Source of the DNA: Bryoerythrophyllum caledonicum
Taxonomy: Eukaryota; Streptophyta; Bryopsida; Pottiales; Pottiaceae
Direction of reading: 5' to 3'
Assembly (NCBI GenBank): GCA_963971425.1
Contig: OZ020521.1
Location: 7,643,519 to 7,707,518 of the forward strand
Length of the DNA stretch: 64,000 nt
Shown: positions 53,654-64,000 of the stretch, one piece after another
Position numbering within the stretch: position 1 is the first letter of the stretch
Layout of the letters: each line of letters starts with the position of its first letter
Notes under the pieces: generated by a model
What the model was told of the DNA's origin: nothing
What the model saw: only the letters and a program-made list of their open reading frames with translations
The model's database searches: none
Position numbers and translations under genes: made by a program

Positions 53654-54042
53654 TTAAGCAATGTGCATATATGAGAGAACAAATATTTATACATTTATTT
53701 TTAAGTGATACCCAATAGAATTACAATTTCAATCCAAGGGATTAGATCTTTTTCAATAAAATAGAAATTAGTTATGAATCTTCAAAGTGGGTTGCCATGT
53801 TTAACCCTCAAACGTTAGAACTTAGAAGGTGCCACTATGTTCATAGTGACCACAGTGTTATGTATTTATGGTGTTGTATTTGAACAAGTCAAAGTTCAGA
53901 TATTGAAATGGCCTCCAAACGAAAGATGTTAGTTGAAGAAATTCCAATTGAAAGGTGTAACTCTTGTTGTACTTGAATACATCTTTATTATTCTACAAAG
54001 TAAAGTACGTGCATGTATATACGGTTCCAGACTGACATTTAA

Positions 54043-54848
54043 CCCCTAAAGGACTAGGCCTTGTGCTTCACCAAAACCACTCCAAAATTGCCACTTAGAC
54101 ATGAGATGTTTTTAGATTAATTAAAACACCTATTTACTATTTTCAACCATAGTATTTTCAAGATCGCTACTAGAAAAGACACCCATTTTTTTTTGTAAAA
54201 GTTGACCGTGCGGATTGTGAAATACCTACATTTGAAGAGTGCAAATTTGTTTTAATCAATGTGCCTGGACAGAGCTAGCATACTTTGACTCAAGATAATG
54301 GCATATTTTTTCCACTACATATTGCATAAGCTCAATGGATCTATGTTCTACCTTGTGTTAGGTCATTGCACGCCAAAAATCACAAGTAATGGAGGTGTTT
54401 ACGACAAGAAAAATGGACATGTAACCACTAGGGATATAGAAAGTGGCCCTTTACTTAGAAAAACAATTTTATTTTTTAAATAAAGAAATAATTGTTGGAT
54501 CAAAACTCCAAAAGGTTAATAGAATTTTTGTGACTTATTCTAAAAATATACAATATTTTTCAAAAAAAGTAAAATCCTCAATTTCTATGCGTTTTTAAGT
54601 GAAAACAATGAAGGTTGCCAAAGGGAACATGCTTCGTATGTTTGAAACACCATAAAAAATTTCCTATAAGTTCAAATAAAGATTAAAAAAAATTCTCGCA
54701 AAGATAATCCTTATTTTTATTCTCACTATAAATTTCAAGAAATTATCTTTGAAAATGGATTTCTAGGAAGTTCCTAGAAATCCATTTTCAACCTACCTAA
54801 AATCAATTTGTAGCCCGCAATGTACAAATGGTCCTTTAGGAATAAGGA
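54043..54848 (+). mobile_element. TTAA-type A element (A1)
   Basis: About 806 bp starting CCCCTAAAGGACTAGGCC after TTAA (54039-54042). The right end carries GTCCTTTAGG and a slightly altered tail before TTAA (54849-54852). It is similar along its length to A2 and A3. With the preceding TTAA-bounded stretch (53805-54038) it forms a composite that splits repeat H. Confidence 0.8.
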
Positions 54849-54852
54849 TTAA

Positions 54853-55164
54853 CCAATGGCCGCCAATAGGTACTTCCAAAAGCGTTGACCAAAAATAAAA
54901 AGCCTTGACTAATAGCAAATCTCTATTTGTAACTGAATGGGATGGAATGGGATGGAAGTGAGTTGGACATATTTCAACTTCATAAGTGTTAGTTATGGAT
55001 TTTGGTAGAGGCCTAAATGTGTTAAGAGAGGATAAAAATCTAAGACTATTTTTCAACTTTAACGATTTTGGAGTAGAACACTCTCAGGACTTTAATTGAC
55101 TTCACAAATAAACAAATTATTATCTTTTTGAATATAACTAGCATTCCATTTGTTCTTTGGAGCA
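54853..55164 (+). other. Second half of repeat H and AT-rich spacer
   Basis: 54853-55010 continues repeat H after the TTAA-bounded composite. The rest is AT-rich without recognised features. Confidence 0.5.
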
Positions 55165-55290
55165 AGAAGAAGAACTCCAGTTTCCGAAGGAGACCGACGT
55201 GAATGTAGTGTTTGTTCATTCTCTTCACTAAGCATATGGCCATGGGACATAGGCTAGTGTAATAGAACTACTCCCCCCTCTCGAGGGTAA
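55165..55290 (-). mobile_element. TTC-tailed repeat module, copy 5
   Basis: The reverse complement begins GTTTACCCTCGAGAGGGG, has the 'CCTATGTCCCATGG' hairpin region, TTCACGTCGG, and ends GAGTTCTTCTTCT. Same family as the retroelement 3' module. Confidence 0.65.
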
Positions 55291-55429
55291 ACACTTTTCT
55301 ACACTAAGTGCTTCCCTACACTAATTACCTTAGAGACAACCAACATGTCATCTCCCCCAAGGGCTTTGTGGGTCCCATACAACAAGGCCTTGGGACCCCC
55401 CACCATAATTGGGTGGACAATGGTGGTAC

Positions 55430-55870
55430 GCCGGTGTGCCATGACTCAAACCACAACCACCTCACCGGTGTGCCATGACTCACGTAGGCACCTCACCGGT
55501 GTGCCATGACTCACGTAGGCACCTCACCGGTGTGCCATGACTCACGTAGGCACCTCACCGGTGTGCCATGACTCACGTAGGCACCTCACCGGTGTGCCAT
55601 GACTCACGTAGGCACCTCACCGGTGTGCCATGACTCACGTAGGCACCTCACCGGTGTGCCATGACTCACGTAGGCACCTCACCGGTGTGCCATGACTCAC
55701 GTAGGCACCTCACCGGTGTGCCATGACTCACGTAGGCACCTCACCGGTGTGCCATGACTCACGTAGGCACCTCACCGGTGTGCCATGACTCACGTAGGCA
55801 CCTCACCGGTGTGCCATGACTCACGTAGGCACCTCACCGGTGTGCCATGACTCAAACCACTACACCAACG
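55430..55870 (+). repeat. 31-bp minisatellite, 13 copies
   Basis: From 55463 to about 55855 thirteen head-to-tail copies of a 31-bp unit (CACCGGTGTGCCATGACTCA + CGTAGGCACCT) are virtually identical; diverged copies flank both sides. Every unit carries TGACTCA overlapping CACGTA, and can fold into a hairpin through CCGGTG / CACCGG and GCC / GGC. Confidence 0.95.
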
Positions 55871-56303
55871 CCGTGGTGCCTGCTCTTTGGAGCATGTCTA
55901 TGGTGAGCGCTGTGCAATGCATCCATATCTAAAATTTTAGAAATTTTAGCACATGGTTCAGAAACTGGCTATTCATACCCCAAACTCCTATGTAAAATTG
56001 ACCAATGAAACAGTATTAAAACCAAACATGTTCTACAAATTAATATATAGTTTAGGTTTGTCCCTTAAACTGAGCAGGCAAGTATTGAAAGAAACATACA
56101 AGTGGAGATCATGCAAGGAACTATGGCATGTATCATGTAATTTAGGACACTCTAATTAAAACCGCATGCAAAGAAAATGAAAATAATAGAGGACATGTTT
56201 GAGGAATGTTTCAAGAAACCAAATAAAGCTTTGTTTGGAATAAAAATAGGGGTCATTTTTTGTCCACACTCCCCTTCCCATACCATCCGTCTAGTAACAA
56301 AAT
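55871..56303. other. Intergenic spacer, no gene seen
   Basis: AT-rich sequence with one short frame (55953-56159) lacking any recognisable domain. Confidence 0.4.
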
Positions 56304-56307
56304 TTAA

Positions 56308-58132
56308 TCCCTAAGAGACTAGGCCTTATGTTTCACCAAAACCACCCCAAAATTGCCACTTTGACATAAATATTATTAGAATAATTAAAACATTCTTTTA
56401 CCATTTTCAACCGTAGGATCTTCAAGACAATTACTTAGAAAAGACACCCACAAAATTTCATAAATTTTGACAGTGCGGATTGTAAGATACATGCATTTAA
56501 AGAGTGAAAATTTGTTTTTTCCCACTGTGCTTGGATAGGGTCAGCATACTTTGACTCAAGATAATGGCATATTTTTTCCACTACACATTGCATGCACTCA
56601 ATGGTTCTATGTTCTACCTTATAATAGGTCATTGCACACCAAAAATCACAAGAAATCAAGGTGTTACGATAAGAAAAATGGACTTGCAATGACAAGGGGT
56701 ATTAAAAAGTGGCCCTTTACTTAGAGAAGAAATTTTATTTTTTTCATTGACAAATAATTGTTGGATCTAAAATCCAAATTGCGAATAGAATTTTCATGAT
56801 TTATTCTTAATATAGAAAATATATATCTCAAAAAAAGTAAAACCCTTAATTTCTATGCATTTTTAACCCTAAATTACCAAGCCATTTTCAAACCAAAAAT
56901 ACTTCAAAACTACTCGTTTTAGTACATTGAGTAATAAGGAAGAAAACCAAAACTTTTATGTGTGATTTAAATCATAGGATCTCAATAAAGACTTATTAAA
57001 TAACATACTCACAAGATTCCATCAACATTTAGGGCACGGGTTGAAAGATTATAGTGTTTGAATCAAGAAAAGGGTTCGTTTTCTTCCTTGCATTTTGTGG
57101 ATCAACAAAATTTGACTTCACTTGGTATCCAATGTTTGCACTACACAAGGTCTAAGTCCATTACCACCATATTAAGCATGATCTTTCTTCCTTGTACACC
57201 AATTTTTAGAGGTAAACAAAAGGTGTAGCATATTCAAAAGAATTGTGCAAGAAGTGGAGGTTCAAAATTGTCAATTCACCTTATATTTTTTTGTGAAGTA
57301 AATATGTTTTAGAATGAGAATCCGAATGGTGAACAAGAAGGTGTACACCACATACTGCCGTGGAGAAAATAAAAATAAGAATTATGAAGATTTCTAAGTT
57401 TTATGTGGAAAGGAAGAAGATTTTTTGGTACCTTACCCAACAATATATGACAATGTGTGAAAATGTTTGACTTGGATTTATTATGCTATTTTTTAGTAAA
57501 GACAAGAGAATTTTCATGACAATCTGAAAGGAGATTACATTGTTTGTTATTATTAAAAATCTCACATCCAATAGAGTGTCCTAGCAAAAGTTTTTGGAGT
57601 TGCTCGACGTGCCCACTCTCCCCATTTGAACTTCAACACCCTATAACTTTTTCATTAAATGTCGGATTAAAGAAAAAATTGGACTCACACAAAGCATTTA
57701 GTAGTTTTCATCTACAATAAAAATTTTGAAAAATAATTTTATAAATTTACACAAGAGGAACCTGCCCAAACTTTCAAGAGTCCCCCAAGGGGACTCTTGG
57801 TAAATTAGGGATTAAGTGAAAACAATGAAGGTTGCCAAGAACCTTCTTTCACTTTTGCCCTCTTCAAAAAGGTGCAATTGACAACTCTACAATAGCACTA
57901 TTCATCTTTGTAGCACCTTGCCTAGCTGCCAAAATGAACATGCTTCTAATGTTTGAAGCACCATACATTTTTCCCTGTAAGTCCAAGAAATAAATAAAAA
58001 TAAAAATCCCGGCAAAGATAACCCGTACTTTTATTTTCACTAAAGATTTCAAGAAGTTATCTTCATAAATGGATTTTAGGAACCTACCCAAGATCGATTT
58101 GAACCCCGCATGTACAAATGGTCCTGTAGGGA
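56308..58132 (+). mobile_element. TTAA-type A element (A2) with nested B element
   Basis: Starts TCCCTAAGAGACTAGGCC after TTAA (56304-56307) and ends GTCCTGTAGGGA before TCAA (58133-58136). It is split by a B element at 56867-57811; without it A2 is about 876 bp, matching A3 (869 bp). The A-family consensus across the break is seen uninterrupted in A1 near 54597. Confidence 0.85.
56867..57811 (+). mobile_element. TTAA-type B element (B), nested and complete
   Basis: A 945-bp unit with left end CCCTAAATTACCAAG and right end CTTGGTAAATTAGGGA, a clear inverted repeat, flanked by TTAA (56863-56866 and 57812-57815). A subterminal hairpin AGTCCCC..GGGGACT lies at the right end. No transposase. It is inserted in A2 at a TTAA. 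Confidence 0.9.
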
Positions 58133-58136
58133 TCAA

Positions 58137-59005
58137 CCACTAAATATTTGGGCCTTGTGCTTGACCATAACCACCCCAAAATTGCCACTTTGATATGAGA
58201 TATCATTAGACTTATTCAAACAACCATTTACTATTTTCAACCGTTGGATCTTCAAGCTAACTACTACAAAAAGACACCCTCAAAATTTCATAAACTTTGA
58301 CCGTATGGAGAAAGATATATGCATTTGAAGAGTGCAAACTTGTTTCTTACGACTATGCCCGGACAGGGCCAACGTACTTTGACTCAAGATAGTCGCATAC
58401 TTTTCCACTACACATTGCATAAACTTAATGGATCTATGTTTTACCTTGTGTTAGGTCATTGCATGCCAAAAATCACAAGAAATGGAGGTGTTTACAATAA
58501 GAAAAATGGACCTGCAACAACTAGGGTAGAGAAAGTAGCCCATTGCTTATGAAAGCCATTTTTTTTTAAATAGAGAAATCAATTTTGTATCTAAAATCCA
58601 AATGGTATATAGAATAATCATGACTCATTCTAACAGTAGAAAAAAACAGCTTTCAAAAATAAGCAAAATCCTCAATTTCTACAAGTTTTTTTGTGAAAAC
58701 AATGAAGGTTGCCAAGAACTTTCATTCACTACCACCTGCCTAAAAAAAGTGCAATTATCAACTCTATAGTAACACTATTCATCTCTATAGTACCCTATCG
58801 ATTTTCCTAAAGAGTTGAGCATTTTATGTTTGAAGCACCATAACTTTTTTCTTGTAAGTCCCAAAAAAAAATAAAAAATCCTTGCAAAGATAACCCGTAT
58901 TCCTATTTCTACTAAAAATTTCAATAAGTTATCTTGAAAAATGGTTTTTTAGGAACCTGCCCAAAATCAATTTGTACCTTGCAAGTACAAATGGTCTTTT
59001 ACGGG
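58137..59005 (+). mobile_element. TTAA-type A element (A3)
   Basis: An 869-bp head-to-tail neighbour of A2, separated only by TCAA. Left end CCACTAAATATTTGGGCC, right end GGTCTTTTACGGG followed by TTAA (59006-59009). No coding capacity. Confidence 0.85.
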
Positions 59006-59029
59006 TTAAAAAAATCCCTATTTATTTAA

Positions 59030-59305
59030 CCCTTTGGCGCCAAAGAAGCCTAGGCAGGGTTGATTTTTGTGCTTTTGCTCATTTAGCTCATTCTACAATA
59101 GTCTACTACTCTGAACGCTTGTCGAGCTCCTTATTAGCTTTTCAACATATCATTCCAATCTCTAATCCATGCAAGCATAGACAAACTATAGTGATTTGCA
59201 CAAAATGGAGGTGTAAATTTGTGTGTTGTGTAGATGATGTTTTGCCTAATCTACTACACTAGTAGATTGTCTTTGACTCTCATGGTCCACACAGGCGCTA
59301 AAGGA
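59030..59305 (+). mobile_element. TTAA-type C element (C1)
   Basis: A 276-bp unit after TTAA (59026-59029) with ends CCCTTTGGCGCCAAAG and GGCGCTAAAGGA, the right flank being TTTA. The C termini carry GGCGC in place of the CCTAAAGG of A and B. Same family as C2. Confidence 0.8.
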
Positions 59306-59431
59306 TTTATAGGACCACCAAGTGGAACAACCATTCTTATTTTCAATTGATTAAAAAATGTTAAGTGCTATAATTTAGAGATTGATTTTAATAATTGGAA
59401 ATCTGAAAAAATGGTCAATAGTTCTTGGCTT

Positions 59432-60175
59432 CACTTTAGAGCCCATATCATGTTTCTTCAAAACCAAGATATGTGCTGATTTTTTTCTTTGAACTAACTT
59501 TATGGAAGTATCCAACCTTACAAAATTAAACTCAATCCATAACCTAAACTTTGGGGAAAATTTGCACAACATCCAACGATTGATGGAATAGATTATAGTG
59601 TTTGAAGATACTATATATTGGTAATGAAAATTGTGGACTTTGGAGGGTGTACTATTTTATCCATCAATAGATTCTTGCAAGAATTCTTGTACTTTGAATA
59701 AAAGAGGTTTGCATGTGCACTAGGATGATAGCTTTGCATTGACATATCATACGTGAAGAAAACATTTATGCATGATTGTTGATGATTTTCTTTTTCTTTT
59801 TCTACTTGATTGTATACAAAAATGTTCCAAACTTATACAAATTAAAACCAAAGTTTTGTATGCAATGAGAGAGATGAACAATCATAAAATGATGAAGAAT
59901 CTCTAAAAGATCAAAATCATTTTGCATGTGTATGAAATACAACATAGAATGCAGCATGTATTTCAGTGTATATGATGTATTTTGTGTTGAATTCCTAGCT
60001 TTTCTAAGAGTTCTATTACTTTAAATCATGATTTGGTTTTTGGAGAATGTTCATGTATTGTGTGCACAAATCTCAACATCACATTTCACAACCTAATTCC
60101 CCATGGATTTTGTGAAAGTTGAGTTTTAACACCTCCAAAGTCCCATTTTGGGTCTCATGAGCACTTAAGGATAAA
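59432..60175 (+). mobile_element. D-type element (D1)
   Basis: Similar over more than 450 bp to D2 (63394-63907), e.g. CTTTGGGGAAA, TTGATGGAATAGATTATAGT and GTTGTATACAAAAATGTTCC-like blocks. The left end (TTTAGAGCCC) is a mutated form of D2's TTAACCCTTTAGCGCCC. The right end is not clear. Confidence 0.6.
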
Positions 60176-60280
60176 GTGCGGAAAATAATAGGAGCCACTT
60201 TATCGATGAGAGCCAAATGATAATTACACTACAATAGTTAATGCTCTTACTGTCATTTAAAAATTAATTTTAAAATTTAA

Positions 60281-61200
60281 CCCCTAGAGGGTCAAGTGTC
60301 ATAAAATAGCATTTCGAAGGTTTGGTCATGTTCCTATGGTGTCAATTTCTAGCATTCCTCTTTGAAATTTTAGCTGTAGATGCGCATTACTAATACCTAA
60401 GTTAGTATAAAAACAAATTTTTCCAGATCCAACATTTAATTAAAAAGATATAGGATTTTGAATTTCAAATGGAGCGAGCGGGCACGTTGGGCACCCCTAA
60501 AACTTTTTCTTGGACACTCTAGTGAATGTGAGATTTTCATTACTAGCAATTAATATTATTTCTTATCATATTTTTTATAAAATTCTTGTCTTTAGTGAAA
60601 AAAAAATATTAACCCAAGTCAAACACTTTCACACATTGTCACACATTGTCGCGCAAGGTACAAAAAAACTTCTTCCTTCCTACGTAAATATTCCTATTTT
60701 TTACTTTTTATTTTTCCAAAACATTATGTGGTGTAAACCTTCTTATTGACCATTTGGATTATCAATCTAAAACATGTTAAGTTCACAAAAAATTAAAATG
60801 TGAATTGGCAATTTTTGAACCTCCACTCCTTACACATATGTTTTGAATATGCTACACCCCTCCTCTACCCCTAAAATAAGTGTTCAAGGAACTACCATGA
60901 TACTTAACACAATGGTATTGGATTTTGACCTTGGGTAGTGCAAAAATTTATCACAAAGTCAGGTCAAAGTCTATAAATCCACTCAATGCAGGGAAGAAAA
61001 TGCTCTACTTCAAACACTATAATCTTTCAATCTGTGCAGCCAAATTTATGAATTTTTGTGAGGACGTCACTCAATAAGTCTTAATTGAGATCCTATGATT
61101 AGAGGTAGAAGTTTAATGTTATGTTTTCCTCGTTACTCATTGCACTAGAACAAGCAGTTTTGAAATGCTTTTGGTGTGAAAATGCCTGGGTCTTCAAGGA
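60281..61200 (-). mobile_element. TTAA-type B element (B3)
   Basis: 920 bp, reverse orientation, ends CCCCTAGAGGGTCAAG and GTCTTCAAGGA, flanked by TTAA at 60277-60280 and 61201-61204. Colinear with B4. Confidence 0.85.
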
Positions 61201-61589
61201 TTAATATGGTGTGATAATTTTACCAAGTGTTAGGAAGATATCAAGATATAGAAAGGCTCTTGGTTACTTTTTAATGATTAAGAAATGTTGTATGTAAGAA
61301 GGACCATTTCCCATGGAGGAACATTTTCCAATTGTGGTCTCAATTTTCATTGTAAATTTCTCAAATTTTGTGGTATAATAGGAGTTTTTTGGAAATACTA
61401 CTCTTTTTTCACACCACCATTAAAAATGAGCTATCCCATTCTAAGTGCAAGGTTGAGGACTTTGGGCAAAACAAGAAAATTGCTACAAGTTTTTATTGAT
61501 ATTTAAATACACATAAATAATATTTGTTTCTTTAATGTTGTAAAAAATAAAAATTCCTAGTAGGAAAAACATTTTAACATGTTCAAAAA

Positions 61590-61945
61590 TAGTCAGGAGA
61601 GAGTACCAAAAATAACTTCTTCTTTTTCACATAAAAGCTAGAGATTTCAATATGTTACTTCTTATATTCCTACTACAAGATGTGGTGTAAGCTGTCTTAT
61701 TGACCGTTTGGATCCTCATTCTAAAACATATACACTTCACAAAAATTAAAATGTATTATAGCAGTTTTTGAACCTTCAATCCTTGCACATTATTTTCAAA
61801 CATGTTAAAACCCTTTTCTACCTCTACAAGTTTGGTGTCCAAGGAACTAATATCATGTTCAACACAATGGTATAGAATTTAGATGTAAAATACTCTTACA
61901 CATGTAGGTGTTTACCAAAGGCTTGTTTTGACGTTTAAGGATTAA
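61590..61945 (-). mobile_element. TTAA-type B element fragment (B5)
   Basis: Internal B blocks in reverse orientation: 'agagtaccaaaaa.aacttcttctt', 'gatgtggtgtaa.c..tcttattgaccgtttgga', 'ttttgaacctt.a.tccttgcaca'. Both ends are lost or too diverged to place. Confidence 0.65.
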
Positions 61946-62173
61946 ATTGGAAACAAAAAGTTTAATTTTCTTCTGCACCCTCTTTACAATAGTTTCAGCA
62001 CTTGTCAATAAACTTTAGAGGTTGAGCCAAGTTGTACGTGTGGAACCACCAACCCTTTAAGGACGATGGTCAATTCTGGTTGTTGACAGAATCTCCAACG
62101 GTCGTAGATTTTTTGATAGAATCTATGACACTCGTAAATTTTGTTAACGATCAAAATCAACCATCGTTTTTAA

Positions 62174-63121
62174 CCCCTAAAGACCCAAGAGCCCCCTCGG
62201 AAGACACTTGAAGGTCTCGATAGGTTCCTATGGTGTCAATTCATAACATTCCTTTTTGAAATTTCTAGAGTAGATGGACATTGCTAAAAGCTTTGTGTGA
62301 GTCCAATTGTTTTTCTTCTAAATCCGACGTTTAATGAAAATGTTATAGGGTTTTGAATTTCAAATGGGGAGATTGGGCACCTCGGGCATCTCCAAAAACT
62401 TTTGCTGGACAATCTATTGAATGTGAGATTTTCAATACTAGCAAATAATATTATTTCCTTTTATATTCTCAAAAAACAATCTCTTGTCTTAAGTGGAAAA
62501 TTGCATAATAATCTAAGTCAAACATTTTCTCGCATTGTCACACTTTGTCGGGCAAGGTACCAAAAAAACTTCTTCTTTTCCACATAAAACTTAGAGGTCT
62601 TCATATTTCTTACATTTTATTTTTTCTCCTACAAGATGTGGTGTAAACCTTCTTATCCACCATTCGGAATATCATTGTAAATCATATTTACTTCACAAAA
62701 AATAAAATGTGAATTGGCAATTTTTGAACCTCCACTCCTTGCACATTTGTTTTGAATACGCTACACCCCTTTTCTACCTCTAGAAATTGGTGTACAAGGA
62801 ACTAACATCATTTCCAACATGATGGAAATATTTTCTGACCTTGTATAGTGCAAGAAGTTGACACCATGTGTAGTCAAAGTCTACTAATCCACTCAAAGCA
62901 GGGAAGAAAAAGAACGGATTTCTTTACTTAAAACATTATAATCTTTCAATCCGTGCGGTCAAAGTTTATGAAATTTTATGAGGACGTTAACAAATAAGTC
63001 TTAATTTAGATCCTATGGCTAAATGTAGGAATAAAAGGTTTTGATTACCTCACTACTCATTGCACTAGAACGAGCAGTTTTGAAGTGTTATTGGTGTGAA
63101 AATGCCTTGGGTCTTTAGGGG
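62174..63121 (-). mobile_element. TTAA-type B element (B4), complete
   Basis: 948 bp with ends CCCCTAAAGACCCAAG and CTTGGGTCTTTAGGGG, an almost perfect 16-bp inverted repeat, flanked by TTAA at 62170-62173 and 63122-63125. The best-preserved copy for a family consensus. Confidence 0.92.
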
Positions 63122-63393
63122 TTAAGATTTAACTGAAAATAATTGACAATAAATTACAATGGCCACCAAAAGGCAACAGTACTTGCCTTCAGATCACTAT
63201 TATACTTCATTCTCCATTGGACATTTGGTTGAACGCAAATTTGTATGGTATGGCGAAGGTTCATAGGATAGTGAACACATTCCTTGCACTTTCAATAGAT
63301 TTGACTATTTAGCGGGTCATGCTAGACAATAATGCGTAGAAGTATAACATCTCTAAGGTTTATTTCAAGTTTCAAGCAAGGCCAATTCATTAA

Positions 63394-63907
63394 CCCTTTA
63401 GCGCCCAGGGATGTTTCTGGAGAAACCAAGAATTCTGCTGATTTTTTTCTTTGAACCGGAATTGATGGAAATACAATGACTAATATTAATATCTAACCTT
63501 ACAAAATTGAACTTAACCCATGATCTTAACTTTGGGGAAATTTTGCACAACATCCAACCGTTGATGGAATAGATTATAGTGTTTAAAGTTACCGTATATT
63601 GGTAGTGAAAACTGTGGAATTTGGAGGGTGTACTAATTTAACTATCAACAGAGTCTTGCAAGAATTTTGTTACTTTGAATTAGAGCGGTTCACATGTGCA
63701 CTAGGTTGATAGCTTCGCATTGACATATTATATGTGAAGAATTTTTTTATACCCAATTATTGGTGATTTTTTTTCTTTTTTCTACTTGGTTGTATACAAA
63801 AATGTTCCAACCTTATACGAATCAAAACCGAAGTTTCGTGTGTGAGGAGAGAGATCAACAATCACAAAACAATGAAGAATGTCTCAGAGACCAAGTTCAA
63901 TCAAAAT
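63394..63907 (+). mobile_element. D-type element (D2), interrupted by A4
   Basis: Begins CCCTTTAGCGCCCAGGG after TTAA (63390-63393), so its terminus is of the C type, then runs parallel to D1. It is cut at a TTAA (63908-63911) where A4 begins. The D3 copy near 22130 shows the uninterrupted site. Confidence 0.75.
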
Positions 63908-63911
63908 TTAA

Positions 63912-64000
63912 CCCCTAAAGGACCACGACCACTTTCGCTCTAAAACCAGTCCAAAACTGCCACTGCCAAAAAGAGACATGAAAATCACATCTTAAAGTGA
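63912..64000 (+). mobile_element. TTAA-type A element (A4), left end only
   Basis: CCCCTAAAGGACCACGACC after TTAA, then 'aaccagtccaaaactgccac' as at the start of A1-A3. It runs off the window. Confidence 0.8.

Noticed and set aside
55463-55860. CRISPR array
   Set aside because: The 31-bp units abut with no variable spacers, in a plant nuclear context; it is a minisatellite.
43028-63125. Tourist/PIF origin of the TTAA-bounded elements
   Set aside because: A TTA/TAA duplication alone would not explain four conserved bases on both sides; the empty sites fit TTAA. It remains the main alternative.

Overview
The window looks like nuclear DNA of a land plant. It has intron-rich genes with GT-AG junctions, a phototropin, a plant-type DUF707 protein, an NLR immune receptor with an RPW8-like N-terminus, and interstitial TTTAGGG motifs. 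The RPW8-type NLR and a bryophyte-like 5S rRNA relic make me favour a non-flowering plant (moss, liverwort or lycophyte), but this is inference and the species cannot be fixed from the sequence. Genes are GC-richer and compact; the flanks are AT-rich and full of decayed mobile elements.

Layout. 2.1-5.4 kb: an 11-exon multi-pass membrane protein gene (+). 6.5-7.2 kb: an intronless secreted Pro-rich protein with two Cys4 modules (+). 7.95-8.66 kb: a small 3-exon gene (+). 11.7-17.1 kb: a complete 18-exon phototropin gene (+; LOV1, LOV2, AGC kinase). 18.5-21.1 kb and 27.5-32.2 kb: two copies (-) of a duplicated NLR locus. The first is a truncated relic. The second has RPW8-like, NB-ARC and a long homogeneous LRR array of 72-bp units, but is broken by a frameshift at about 31.44 kb and again in the LRR array at about 29.1 kb. 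Between them lie a GC-rich tandem repeat (24.6-25.5 kb) and a PHD-finger relic (27.0-27.26 kb). 37.0-41.9 kb: a decayed retroelement with an RNase H domain, split by a 5S-rRNA-headed retroposon whose tail is a perfect 248-unit GAA/TTC microsatellite. 43.2-46.9 kb: a 12-coding-exon DUF707 gene (-). 48.7-52.4 kb: a decayed PIF/Harbinger element with transposase, Myb/SANT-like ORF and an internal MITE. 52.6-64.0 kb: a dense, nested cluster of short inverted-repeat elements, all bounded by TTAA.

Most interesting signal. At least four related families of non-autonomous elements (called A, B, C and D here) have termini of the type CCCCTAAAGG and are flanked by TTAA. Three independent filled/empty comparisons inside the window show insertion exactly at TTAA. 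This is the hallmark of piggyBac-type transposition, which to my knowledge is hardly described in land plants. No transposase for them is present here.

The host genes are not an obvious pathway. Phototropin is a blue-light receptor kinase, the NLRs are immune receptors, and the membrane and DUF707 proteins are of poorly known function.
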